NCBI RefSeq assembly: GCF_009870125.1
Contig: NC_046683.1
Location: 60,837,869-60,901,868 of the forward strand
Direction: 5' to 3'
DNA: 64,000 bases
Origin: Drosophila pseudoobscura
Lineage: Eukaryota; Arthropoda; Insecta; Diptera; Drosophilidae
The translations under genes and the position numbers were made by a program. The number at the start of each line of letters is the position of its first letter. Within the stretch, counting starts at the first letter, position 1. The notes beneath the pieces are model-generated. The model saw nothing but the letters and a program-made list of their open reading frames with translations, was not told the origin of the DNA and ran no database searches. Positions 47,421 through 64,000 of this stretch are shown in pieces.

Positions 47421-49917
47421 AAGTAGCAGTGGCAGCATCAGTCCACCTCCACCTCCCCCCCACCCTAACCCATCTCCACTCTCAGAAATTCCGCAATAAA
47501 GCCAAAACCAAAAGCCAACATCTTCCGCTGCGGCTACCTTCGGTAGTTTTGGCATTGAGTCCTCTTTGATTTGGGTCTAGTTCAGGTTTAATTATGACAT
47601 TTTGAGAACACACGATAAATTATATGAAATATGTAGAGAGAGCGAAACCAGAAGCGATTAACGATTAACGATTATATATTTATGATACCAATTTGTATTT
47701 GTATTCCAATTGTAGCAGGCGAATGCTGTTATGTTATTACATAAACTACATTTATTTTTTTTTAATATTATTACTCGTAAGTACTCACATCCAAGTCCGC
47801 ACACGGACATTCTTAGAATGATATATTTATATTTTCAACATTAGCATTCCGCATTCCGCACTGCGCCTTCCGTATGCCTGGCACTCCACCACTCTCTTAT
47901 CACTCTGATAATATCGTTCTTAAGAACGGCCACACACCGCCCCACCACCCATCACTGTTCTGCTCCCACTGCACTCGGATTTTGTGCCATCGAAGGGCAG
48001 TTTGAAACTGTTCGTCCCAATGCAAATGGAGTTGCATGATGAAAGGGAAGTGAAGTGTCTTCTATCTCGTAGAGTTTCGAACTAACCACCTGAGAATATC
48101 AATCAACCTGAGCATTTAATTAAATGTATTTACAGCCAGAGTATACATATATACACACGAGTATATGCATATACATCTATTACACACTTTTAAATGATCT
48201 ATTTTGAATACTGTCCCCTGTTGAAAATAAATAGTTGTTCTTTTAACAGAAATCGACTGTGCAATGCTTTAATTTGTGGATCATTTTCAGCAAACAACAA
48301 AACAAAACAGCCAGTGTACACGAAATGGCGAACAGGTTGATTCTGGCGTGTCAATCACCCGATCCTCGGGAATGTTCACTTGTCAGTGGGTACGGCTCAT
48401 TATCCAGGGAGGTTGGGCTGCAGTACAGGCACATACAAGGCGATCCGATTCCCGCTCTTCAAAGATCGTCCTTCATGCAATATGCATCCCAATCAATCAA
48501 GGATATTTGTCCCGATCAGGAGAGGCGGGGCCCGCCCATCTCGGTCCACAAATAGAGGAGAAAGCAAAAAAAGGAGCGTATTTTATTCATATTAAACCAT
48601 TTTACTGAATACACAAACCATAGCATACTTTTGGGATGACACACAAAATGCAACGCTGCTTTAATCACTTTATACTGCAGATCTGGACTGCAGAGGGCTC
48701 CAAGGAAGGGAGCTTCTCGCTGTATTGGCGGTCATCCGGCTAAAGACGTAATGGAGAAAACGGGGTATGAATATGATCATCTGTCATGGTAGGGAGGGCA
48801 AAAGGTTGGCAATCAATGTCCACGTGAGGCCTTGAAGGCGACTGTAAAGAATTGGTTTTGCCAAAACAATGCTTGCATTGCCTCTTGAGCATAGAATGAG
48901 GCTTGGCCTTGTAAGATATACTACTTGTATACTATACTATATACTATACTACTACTGTACTATATTTATGCATGGATTCAACGCTTTTTCGTCTAATAAA
49001 GAAAACAAATAATCTGAACAAGTTTGCATCTTTTGGGGGCATTTAACAGCAATGTTAAATAACAGCGAAGGGCAAACAAATCATGTTAGATAACAGAAAA
49101 TGGCTTTCTAAGATTTCTGTTCGCCTGGTGCCTCGAAGATGAAAATTACTCGTTTCGCCCATTGGGAGGCTTTGTTTGAATATAGCGACCAATCGGAGCA
49201 TGCATGGTTTCCTGTGATCGGAAGATGTCCTTGTTTTGATGGGATCCTCACCAAAAATGTTATATGCTTCTGTGATCAGAAAAATGTCCCTGATGATGAG
49301 TCCTTGATCAAGGATAATAATTAGCTGCGGCTCCTCTTTGCTGCTATGGCTGTGGTGTGATCCGAAAATCCCTAATCCTTAATGGAATCCCGATCCAGGC
49401 TCATACAAAACAAATGACAACAACTCAAAGTTGCCTCGAAATTCTTACCGGTTGGCGCCAAATTCAAATCGGTCTTTGTTTTGTAACAATTAGATATACT
49501 TTATTTTGATTCAAAAACAAATGGTTGCATACATTCACATTAATGCCCCGATCCTGTTTCGTTTCACTTTCGCCTGTTTGTAAATAATTCTTGTGGCCTC
49601 TGCATTTGGGTTATGCAGTCGTTGAATATAACACTTATAAAATCATTTCATATGATCGATCGCTTACATAAAATAATATATATCATACAGTCGTTGACAT
49701 TGTGTTTGCTTCGTGCATTCACTTAGGAGTATTTTGACAAAGATTCGAGACATAGTTACTAGATTACTAGACACAGATTCCGCCGAGATCTCTCCCAGCA
49801 TTCGGCATTCAGCAACAAAAAAAAAGAAGAACTAAAACACGGCCTGCAGCGGCTTGTCGGTCTGTGCACTGAGGCATTAACTAAGCTAGCTAAACTACAC
49901 TGATACAGGCTGTCTGG
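47421..49917. other. Chd64 and Ack 3' regions, tail to tail
   Basis: Chd64 probably ends soon after 47500; another AATAAA occurs near 48226. Ack, on the minus strand, has a likely poly(A) signal at 49505-49500, giving a 3' UTR of about 410 bases. The centre shows no gene I can support; open frames at 48259-48608 and 49139-49324 resemble nothing known to me. Confidence 0.55.
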
Positions 49918-55298
<5,381 letters not shown>

Positions 55299-58200
55299 AT
55301 GCCGGCAGCAGTGGCTACAGGTGTGCAGATAAACGGGCCATTGAAGAACAAGAAAATTGTGTTCGACGATGCAGGAGAGGCCGTGGCAAAGCCAAACAAA
55401 AAGGAGCGCCCACAGAAACCAAAAAAGCAGCACCAGGCACAACAACCCAATGGCCAGGCGAAGAAACCCCAAAGAATTACCTTTGACGATGACGGCGAAG
55501 TCGAGGAGCGGAAACCTTGGCAGAAAAACCATCAAAAGGAGCACGGGCATGGCTTCCAAGGTGGTAAGAAACCCCAGAAAATAAAGTTCGGCGATGACGG
55601 CGAAGTCGAGGAGCAGCAACCGTGGAAGAAAAACCACCAAAAGGAAAACGGCTTCGAAAATACCAAGAAACCCCAGAAAATAAAGTTTGGTGATGACGGC
55701 GAAGCGGCTGATAAGACTAAGAAGCCGCAGCGTATAAAGTTTGATGAAGATGGAGCTGAGAAGGAGGCCTCCGACTCCGAAGAAGACAGTGAGGGCGAGC
55801 TAGAAAAGCAGGCCAGCTTCATGAAGCGCAGCAAACACCAGTCGCAGGCTGACGAGGAGGAGGAGTCTCAAAAGAAGTGGTACCAAGTGGTATGTTGGGT
55901 CCATAACAAAGAAAGCAAGTTATAAATCCTGGCTCCATTCCGTCCTTAGCATCCGGACTACCCCAGCAGCGAGGAGGTGCTGGACATGAAGGACAACGAG
56001 CAGCTGGAGTTGTTCAATCTCTGCAAGAATGCCTTCGAGGCGGATAAGACGACATTTAACAGGCGTAAGTCATTTCCATTTACTATCGTCCCTCCTGTTA
56101 CTCTAATCTTATCCCCACAGGCAATCCCTCGGATGTCCGCTGGCTGCAAACGGCCCTCCACAAGGGCACAGCCAAAGATCGAGCCAATTCCGGGGCCCTG
56201 CTGGTGACCAGCAATCCCCTGGGCAACCTGGAAGCCTTGTCCACTCTAATAAGCTTCTGCAAGATATCCAACAAGGCCAGCAACGATGTGATCGCTGTAC
56301 TCACAGACCTGTGGCAGGAGGTGCTCTTGCCGCCCAACAGGAAGCTGCTCTCGATACACACACGCGGAGCAGACTGGAAGAAGCTGCGGAAGGACGTTAC
56401 TCTGCGCGAGCAGCAGCAGCGTCGCATCTATTCGTATTGGTACTTTGAGAACGAGCTGAAAGACCAGTACCATGAGTTCCTCAAGAATGTGATGCAGGGT
56501 CTGCAGACGGGACAGGAGCACAACAAGAATGCTTCGATCGTGGCCGCGGCACGACTCCTCTCGTATGCCCCAGAGAAGGAACAAATGCTGCTCACGATGC
56601 TGGTGAACAAGCTGGGTGATCCCATTGCCAAGATAGCCTCCAAGGCGCTGCATCACCTCAGCGATGTGGCCCAACGCCACCCAAACATGTGTGGCGTCAT
56701 CGTGGCCGAGGCGGAGAAACTGCTTTTCCGCAACAATATCTCGGAGCGGGCACAGCACTTTGCCCTCTGTTTTCTGTCCAGCATCGCGCCATCCGGACGT
56801 CCGGAGGTGTGCACCAAGTTGGTCAACATCTGCTTTGCCCTGTTCAAAGTCCTCGTCCAGAAGGGAGCCGTCAACAACCGCACCATGCAGGCCATTTTGA
56901 GGTGCCTGCAAAAGGCCATTGCGGAGGCCCAGCCTGCGAAGGGCAGCGATGGGGAGCTGCTCAACAAGGAGATGCAGGACACCATCTACCGACTCGTTCA
57001 CTTGGCCGACATACGCGTCTCAGTGCAGACCCTTGGCCTCCTGCTGCAGCTGGTCACAGTTAAAACGGAGAAATCGGATCGATTCTACAATGCGCTGTAC
57101 GTAAAGCTACTGGACCTGAACCTCATCAATGTGGGCGGCAAGACGGCGGCACAGCTCCTCCACATTGTCCACCGTGCCATCCACATAGACAGCCATGTGG
57201 CGAGGGCCCAGGCCTTTGTGAAGCGTCTCCTCCAGGTGACACTCTACGCACCTCCACAAATTGCCGCCGGCTGTCTGATTGTCCTGCACAAGCTGTTGCG
57301 CATGCGCCAGGAGCTCATCGGAGGCATTGGAGCCACCGATGAAGTGAGCTCTCTAAAGACAGTCCTGCCAGAGGATGGAGACCTGGACAGGTTTGGCAGC
57401 GATGCCGAAGATGAAGTCAAGGTAGAAGCAGACGAGCTACAGCCAGAGATAAAGACGGAAGCTGTCAAGTCGAAGGTGGTCAATATCGATTCCTGCAAAT
57501 ACGATCCGTATCATCGTGTGCCCGCTTTTGCGGGAGCAGCCTACACTCTGCGCCATGAGCTGCTGCTTCTGCGTCAGCACTACCATCCCACGGTCCAGGT
57601 CTTTGCCGAACAGATCCTCGAGCGTGAGTAACAATAGAGACTCTCTTTGTTTTTTTTTGAATTCATAGCTTAATCACCTTTTTTCCCCCGCAGAGAAACG
57701 CATCGATTACTATGGGGATCCTCTGCGAGATTTCGGACTGCCGCATTTCCTAGAGCGTTTCGCCTTCAAAAATCCCAAGAAGCTGGATGCGCCCCAGGCG
57801 GAGAGCGCCGCTGTGGCCCACAAGCGCTATATGGCGCAAGGAGGCCGCGGCAAGCCAGTCAAGTCGCTGACGAAGGCCAACTGCACGGAGGACGAGATGT
57901 TTATTCTCAACTTCTTGGAGCACAAGCGCAGGCAGGCGGAGATTGTGGCCCAGAGCAAGAAGCAGAGGGAGGTAAAGAAGGATGAGGACGATGATGGAGA
58001 GCAGGGCGATGAGTACCTGAAGGAGGGCGAGGTGGATGACGACGAGTTCGAGGCGTATCTGGATGGGTATTTTGGCAAGAAGTTCAAAGATGGCGCCGCT
58101 GCCGAGGAGGATGAGAATGAGCTGAACTTCCTTGAGGAGCTCGGCGGCGAGATGCAGTCTGAGAAGTCCAAGAAGAAGGACAAGAAGAAGAAGCAGGGGG

Positions 58201-58882
58201 CCGATAAGCACGAGGAGGATATGGACGAGATCGACGATGACTGGGGCGATGATAATCTGGGTGAAGACGATGAAGATGACGAAGTGTCGGGCGCTGGCGG
58301 AGATCAGTCCGACGATGAGACTGGCTCGATTGACTTGCAGCCCCTGGACGATGATGATGATGACGACGACGATGCGGGTTCAATTTCTGAAGGCGACCAA
58401 GCCTCCGATGCAGAGGATGACAGCGATTCCAGCGACGCTCCCGAGAGCCCAGACGATGATGACGACGACGATGAGGATTCGCCGCCCAAGTCGAAGAAAT
58501 CCCGCAAGGAGGAAGTCAATATGGTGGATGGACGCAGCTTCGCCAAGACCCTCAAACAGAGCCACGGTAAGATTGCTACAGTTTTCGATCCGATCCGATA
58601 TTCATCTGGTGTTCTTTTCCTTTATCTTTCCTCCTTGCAGATATGTCCTCGCTGTTTGCAGCTGCGGATGAGTTCTCGTCATTGATGGAGGAAACGGCCA
58701 AGGTCAAGGGACAGGGCACCAGCAACGCCGTCTTCAACAAGGACAAATCCTCCGACAAGCAAATCAAATGGGAGGAGAACCGCCGCTCCAATAGCAAAAC
58801 CTACACAGGCAAGAGGTTTTCCGGCAAACCAGCGGCCAAAGGAGGCAAGCCACAGAAACCAGGCAAGAAGCGGAAGCATTAG
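55299..58882 (+). CDS. Noc1: Noc1 / CEBPZ / Mak21-family ribosome biogenesis factor
   Basis: Nucleolar protein of the Mak21/CEBPZ family, needed for 60S pre-ribosome maturation (family knowledge). Exons: 55299-55889, 55950-56064, 56121-57623, 57694-58566 and 58641-58882; 1107 residues. The lysine-rich N-terminus carries about four imperfect copies of a KKPQ(K/R)I(K/T)F.(D)DGE motif. The central helical repeat and CBF/Mak21 domain fill exon 3 (RNPSDVRWLQTALHKGTAKD; KALHHLSDVAQRHPNMCG; YDPYHRVPAFAGA) and reach into exon 4 (GDPLRDFGLPHFLERFAFKNPK). The C-terminal part is very acidic (Asp/Glu runs at 58340-58480) and ends in the basic tail KKRKH. Poly(A) signal AATAAA at 58934-58939. Confidence 0.92.
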
Positions 58883-59399
58883 CTGCACAAAATACAGCTC
58901 CGAGGAGATTACAAAAAACCTACCAACTGCAGCAATAAATATTTTTTTTGCATTTTGTATAAGTTGAGGCAAGTCTTTAAATGGGAATAAGTGGAGCTGG
59001 AGCTGCACCTGAAGCTACTCCCATTGAAGAATTCAAATAAAAGGTCGTTTCGTTCTTACCCAGACGCAGCTTGGGGTACTTCTCCTTCTGCAGCATTAAA
59101 TAAATAACTATATGTAGTGTTACAGTCCTTATCCACCACTCGGTTTTTTCTTATCTTTAAAATTGTGAGTACCGCGTATAAAACGTTCATCGATATGGGA
59201 TCTTTGAATATATCACAGCTGGCTCCTGTGTAGCTATTAGCTATGGAACTACCAACGGTGGCTGCTACCAAAGCTTGATGCTATGAAACTGTGTTCTTAC
59301 GAAGAAACATACCGGTATGGTACTTCTACATGAATTATCTACATGCATTCTACATGAGTTACATGCCAGTGTTTCTAACGCATTTCGTCAGCTGTTTCA
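58883..59399. other. Noc1 3' UTR and upstream region of the two-ORF unit
   Basis: Short intergenic interval. It contains the Noc1 poly(A) signal, a second AATAAA near 59036-59041, and a TCTACATGA-type repeat (about 59325-59362) just before the next transcript. There is no TATA box at a convincing distance. No gene is seen. Confidence 0.55.
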
Positions 59400-59594
59400 A
59401 TGGGTCACAAAAAAGTAAACAAACACACAGTTTTACAGCGCATCGTTTTTACACTTAAAAACATTATATATAAGGAGGGCCCGATCTGGTTAGACTGGAA
59501 ACATACGTCGGCCGTTTACAGACTGTTCGAGATCAAAAAGCGCACGCGTGTAATGCATGATTGGTGCCATAAATATCAGAGACAATATCAATAA
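59400..59594 (+). CDS. Small ORF, 64 aa, upstream of the SPSB3-like gene (function unknown)
   Basis: ATG at 59400 (context TTCAATGG) to TAA at 59592. The product begins MGHKKVNKHTVLQRIVFTLK and ends HKYQRQYQ; it is strongly basic, with aromatic residues (GPIWLDWKH) and two histidine/cysteine spots, but no clear signal peptide, membrane segment or family motif. The stop is six bases before the ATG of the SPRY protein and in the same reading frame. It could be a real microprotein in a bicistronic mRNA, an upstream ORF that dampens translation, or chance. I do not recognise it. Confidence 0.4.
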   Translation: MGHKKVNKHTVLQRIVFTLKNIIYKEGPIWLDWKHTSAVYRLFEIKKRTRVMHDWCHKYQRQYQ

Positions 59595-59600
59595 ACGAGA

Positions 59601-61095
59601 ATGTTGACCGCCCGTCAGGAGGGTGTCTGCGCGCCAGGTTTCTGCGACTGCACCTTCCCCAACTGTATCGAAGTGACCAACCACAAGGGCCTTATCCCCG
59701 ACCTGGTCAAGTGTCGATGCGGTGAGGATATCGAGGGCAATGTCCGCCCCTGGAAGTGGTATCCATCCGAGGAGTCGGACGCCCTCATCAGTGATCGGGA
59801 CATTGTATTCCATCCCACCTTCAGCCAGGGTACAGCGATAGTGCGCGGCGATCGACCCCTGAAGTCGGGCATGGTGCACTTCTGGGAGATGCGCGTCATC
59901 ACAGCGCTGGCCGGCACAGATGTGGTGAGTCTTGAGAAGCATAATCCCAGATGCCCAGATCGCCTGGCCTGACAACTAGTTGGGTGAGATGAATGTCAGT
60001 CAAAGTCGCTGATAGGAAGGCCTCAAAATAGCACACTCTGGCTTCTGTTGGTCTCGCTCCACTCCACACCTCCACCCGTTTTGTGGATTACAGATTAAAA
60101 TGCACAGCGCAGGGCGTTGATAAGATAAGACACAGAGGAAGAGAAGAGTGCATATGAGGAAATCTCTAGACAACCCACAGCCCAACTATGTGACTGATAA
60201 GCCGCACCGCACAAAAGTTCAATGTAAACAATTATTAAACTCAAATCCCGATTCCCTTTCCCATCTCCCCCCCCTTCTCCCATAGATGTTCGGCATAGGA
60301 ACGGAGAGCGTTAATCTGGGGCAATTCAAGTTTCACTTTGTCTCTGCCTTGGGCACCAATGCCCAGTCCTGGGGCTTCTCCTACTCGGGCAAGGTGCAGC
60401 ATTGCGGCGAGCAGCTGCCCTACGGCCAGAAGTTCTCCCAGGGCTGTCTGATCGGTGTCCAGCTGGACCGGACGCGGGGCCATCTGGAGTTCTATCTGAA
60501 TCGGCGAGCGCTCGGCGTGGCCTATACCAACGTGCCCATGGATCCAGATGTCCGCATATATCCCATGGTCTGCTCCACGGCTGCCAAATCGGTGATAAGG
60601 CTGATTAATTGCACCTCCCAGCCGGTGACGCTGCAGCTGCGATCCTTTCAAGCCCTGTCGAAGCAGCCGCAGATTCTCTCCGAGCTCCGTCAAATGCCAG
60701 GACTGAAGAGTATCCTGGCCTCGTACTGGTTCCTGGCCCCGCCAGTGCGCTACTCGCGCAGATCGCAGGAGAACGAGCTGGATCTTGGCGATGAGGCGGT
60801 GCTGTCCAGCTCCAAGGTGCGTCTCGGCCGCAAGCACAAGTACAGAGGTAAGCGATTGGCGGTGGTACTGATTGGAGGTGACGTTTCCAGTCCACTGAGC
60901 AGACGAGCACTGAGCACTCATCCATTTCCATTTACAGAATCTGACGATACAAACATTGACGAGGAGGACTTGTATGCCAATGCCCACAAGATACCACTGC
61001 GGCGTAATGACAGCGGCGACGAGGAGTGTGGTGCCAGCACCGGCGCCACTTCTGTCCACGATCTGTGCGACGAATATTTCCATTACTTGCTCTAG
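59601..61095 (+). CDS. SPRY-domain SOCS-box protein, SPSB3-like
   Basis: Probable substrate adaptor of a Cullin-RING ubiquitin ligase (family knowledge). Exons: 59601-59924, 60286-60847 and 60938-61095; 347 residues. The start is the first in-frame ATG after the upstream ORF stop, with A at -3. A Cys-rich N-terminal stretch (CAPGFCDCTFPNC) is followed by the SPRY/B30.2 fold: VHFWEMRVITALAGTDVMFG, WGFSYSGKVQH, GVQLDRTRGHLEFYLN and YPMVCSTAAKS. A SOCS-box-like helix region follows (LQLRSFQALSKQP; LASYWFLAP), then a longer acidic tail. The intron 60848-60937 is 90 nt, open and a multiple of three, so retention would add 30 residues without a frame change. Tail to tail with brm, 351 bp apart. Confidence 0.85.
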
Positions 61096-61446
61096 AAATA
61101 TGTTAGTTATGCATTTATTTATAGTAATTATATGTATATGTATCTGTATATGTATAGTACTGCTGTTTGAGAATGAACGTTTGGTACTAAATGAATCATC
61201 GACAAAAGGAGACTAAAACTGAAAGCCTATGGGGTTGTGCTTATTCTAGGATAGACAGATAGATAGATAGACAGATGGACGATAAGATGGGTGTGAAAAC
61301 TGGTAGAGTCAAGCTTCCTCTATCAGTTCCCATAGCCATATTCTGGGAAGCGGAACGGGGAACAGGGAACTAAAAACTAACTAAAAATTGCTGACATCGA
61401 ACGCTTGAACCACGTTGGAACGCTTGAAGAACAGACCCAGCGGCAG
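61096..61446. other. Convergent 3' ends of the SPSB3-like gene and brm
   Basis: 351 bp between the two stop codons. It contains a TATG run near 61131-61157 and an AGATAGAT run near 61254-61275. No clean AATAAA for either gene was found; variant signals must be used. The two 3' UTRs probably lie close together or overlap. Confidence 0.55.
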
Positions 61447-64000
61447 CTAGTCCATGTCATCGTCATCGTCGTCCGATATGGTGTACTTCTTTTGTGCCCG
61501 CTTGCGGCGCGTCTGCTTCTTGGATGTTGTGGCCGCACCACTGCTCACGTTCGTCGATGGTTGGGTGGGCGTTGAGGGGGCACTGGCCAGAGATTTGTTC
61601 AGTTTCAGCTTCATCTTCACCGCCGCCGCCGATGTGGTGGCAATCTCCTCATCGTCGGAGCCATCGTCCCCACCATCATCGTCATCGTTGTCCGAATTGT
61701 CGGAGCCACCACCTCCATTGCCGTGCGCCTCGCCCGTATTGTCGCCGGAGGCCACAGCAGCGGCATCGGCGGCTGCCGTCACCTTTTGCCTGGCGCCCAC
61801 GAAGATCTTCTGCAGAGCAATCGAGTCCAGATAGATGAGCGAGGCTTCCTCGTTGTAGATCTGGGCATTCTGGCACAGCTGCATGAAGTCCTTCTCCAGC
61901 TCATTGAGATCCGCGTACTTGCAGTCCTCGATGCGCTGCAGAATCTTCTTGATGTCCAATGGCCGCTTGATGATATCGTAATAGTCGGGCAGACGCTGAC
62001 GCGAAGGCAGCTTCATGAAAGGCTCCGAGAGGGTGCGCCCATCCTGGGTGACCTTGATGACGGCATTCATGATCTTGTGCATCTGCTTTTTGGCGCGCTT
62101 GTCCAGATTCTGGCGTCGGCGACGCTTGAGGATGAGCGAATCGTCGTCGGACTCCTCCTTGCGGTTCTTGCGCTTGCGACGCTTTCGCTTGGAATCGTCC
62201 TCTTCCTCCTCCTCCTCGAATTCAGCACCCTCGTCGATGGCCTTCAGCCACTCCTTCTCGGTGAGACTGTCCGTGTAGTCCACTTCCTTGCGCTGGCGCG
62301 AGCCGCGACCTACAGAAAAAAGCGTCGTACCAGGGTTACAAGAGATTTCCCTTAAAAGCGGGGGGGCGAAAGAGAGGCTTACCCAGAATGGTGTCTTCAT
62401 CGTATTGATAGTGGAAACGTTCGACTTCCTCATCGTCCTTGGTCAGCCAGTCGGGCAGCTCGGACTCGTCGATGAGACGCTCCCTGCCCGGATGGATTTC
62501 GTCGTCCTCCTTCTTGCGATCGACATCCATGCGCTTGAAAATCTCGACTTCCTCCTCGCTGCGGGCAATCATCATGTTGATCATCTCATCGTCGGGCACC
62601 TCGTTCTCTTCCTCCTCCTCGTTGTCGTCCTGATGCAGGATCGTTTGCAAGAACTGCTGCCGCTCGCTGCCCGTCGACTTCTGATCGAACATGCCCGCCT
62701 GGATGACCTTCTCGTCCATGTTCAGCTTGTACCTGGCCGCGGCCAGGATGCGCTCCTCCACCGAATTGACCGTCATCAGGCGGAGCACGCGCACCTCGTT
62801 GCGCTGCCCAATACGATGGGCACGATCCTGCGCCTGCAGATCCTGATGGGGATTCCAATCCGAATCGAAGATCACCACCGTGTCGGCGGTCTGCAAATTG
62901 AGACCCAGGCCACCGGCGCGTGTCGACAGCAAAAAGACAAAGATGTCCGATCCCTTGGCATTGAATTTGCGCAGCAGCTCGCCACGATCCTCCGCCTTGG
63001 TGGTGCCGTCCAAGCGCAGATATCCAAACTGGCGCCAGCTGAGATAGTCCTCTATGATGGTCATGCACTGGGTCATCTGACAGAAGAGCAACACCCTGTG
63101 GTTGGTGGCCTTCAGCTTTGGTAGGATGCGATCAAGCAGCTCGAATTTTCCCGACACGCGATATAGATCCGGACCTAGAGATCAGTATTTGAATACAATG
63201 AACAATGCTAGCTTTGAGGATTCGTTCTTACCCGAGACGACGCCATGGCCTCCGGTGTGGTCGCAATACTTCTCCTCGATGGCCTGGAACATGAACGGAT
63301 GGTTGCACAGCTTCCGCAGCTGAACAATTGTGTTCATCAGGGCCTTGGCCCCACCCTTGCCGTGCTTTCCCTTCTCGGAGCCATCGGTGAGCAGGACGCC
63401 CTTGCTCTGCATGTGCTTGTAGAGCACACGCTGCAGCGCCGACATGTCGCACTTGATGATGTACTCGACCTTGTCGGGCAGCTGGTGTTCCACCTCCTTC
63501 TTGAGGCGTCGCAGCAGGAAGGGGCGCAGCACCTTGTGCAGACGACGAATGATCAGAATGGTCTCCTCCTCGTTCAGCTCGACCTTCTCGCCGGTGGTGG
63601 CGAATGGGGCATTGAACCATTGCTCAAAGGTGGAGCAGGACTTGAAGATGGAGGGCAGCAGGAAGTTGAGCAGGGCCCACAGTTCGGGCAGCTTGTTCTG
63701 GAGCGGTGTGCCCGTGAGCAGCAGCCGATACGGGGCTATGTAGTGGGTGTTCAGCACCTGGGTGAGCTTGCAGTGATGGTTCTTCATGCGATGTCCCTCG
63801 TCGATGATCATGTACTTCCACTGGATCTTCGCCAGCACCGCCTTGTCCTTGATCACGTACTCGTATGTCGTCAGCAGCACATTGAACTTGGTGGCACGCA
63901 TCTGGTTCTGCAGCAGCCTGCGGCCCTGGGGGCTGCCCTTGTAGCTGACCACGCTCACGGCGGGTGCCCACTTTTCGAACTCGAGCACCCAATTGGGCAG
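61447..64000 (-). CDS. brm: brahma, SWI/SNF chromatin-remodelling ATPase (N-terminal part outside window)
   Basis: Catalytic subunit of the BAP/PBAP complexes; nuclear, uses ATP to move nucleosomes. Minus-strand exons in the window: from the window end 64000 to 63232, 63174-62383 and 62309-61447; 807 residues of the C-terminal part. Visible: the SNF2 ATPase lobe from [13 protein letters not shown] with the DEGHR box, LTGTPLQN and [14 protein letters not shown]; the helicase C lobe with [24 protein letters not shown] and [14 protein letters not shown]; a SnAC-like region ([11 protein letters not shown]); [16 protein letters not shown]; then the bromodomain ([30 protein letters not shown]). The tail is acidic with basic clusters and ends in DDDDDDMD. 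Introns are 57 and 73 nt. The Walker A part is beyond the window. Confidence 0.97.

Noticed and set aside
48259-48608. Overlapping open frames between Chd64 and Ack
   Set aside because: Three frames are open at once, no recognisable motifs, AT-rich noncoding composition.
49139-49324. 61-codon open frame near the Ack 3' end
   Set aside because: No family features; codon use resembles the surrounding noncoding DNA.

Overview
The window is nuclear DNA from a fly of the genus Drosophila. Genes are split by short introns of about 55-70 bp with GT-AG borders, third codon positions are GC-rich, intergenic DNA is AT-rich with many CA, AT and CAG tracts, and nearly every protein is a clear Drosophila family member (masquerade, nab, Akh, Ras64B, RfC4, ensconsin, Chd64, Ack, Noc1, brahma). 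The proteins diverge from D. melanogaster as I remember it, and genes of its 63F-64A region sit next to genes of its 72 region. A species outside the melanogaster subgroup, perhaps of the obscura group, is likely; the exact species is inference. I saw no rRNA, tRNA, CRISPR array or intact transposon.

Layout. 1-2870 (+): 3' part of masquerade, a secreted clip-domain pseudoprotease. 4751-11646 (+): nab, a transcriptional cofactor with a 3.9 kb intron. 13342-16357 (-) and 18361-20868 (-): two secreted clip-domain serine proteases with intact catalytic triads. 22234-22541 (-): Akh, the adipokinetic hormone precursor. 23923-25299 (-) and 25578-26633 (+): Ras64B and RfC4, head to head 278 bp apart. 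27866-37304 (+): ensconsin (MAP7), 15 coding exons plus an alternative first exon. 40241-47420 (+): Chd64 (calponin-like) with a 6.5 kb intron. 49918-53194 (-): Ack tyrosine kinase. 55299-58882 (+): Noc1 (CEBPZ/Mak21), ribosome biogenesis. 59400-61095 (+): a 64-codon ORF six bases upstream of an SPSB3-like SPRY protein. 61447-64000 (-): C-terminal part of brahma, cut by the window end.

The genes do not form one pathway. The notable group is three secreted clip-domain proteins (one inactive, two active) at one end. The order from mas to Ack matches, in mirror image, the D. melanogaster 63F-64A order as I remember it, apart from a missing Rop between Ras64B and RfC4. Noc1 to brm appears to be a second block, so an evolutionary junction probably lies at about 53.2-55.3 kb.

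No obviously new biological system stands out. The observations most worth checking are the in-frame two-ORF unit at 59.4-61.1 kb, the absent Rop, the tandem duplication downstream of mas, a run of frame-neutral ensconsin cassette exons, a GC-AG intron in the second protease, and a perfect 16-bp inverted repeat in the ensconsin 3' region.
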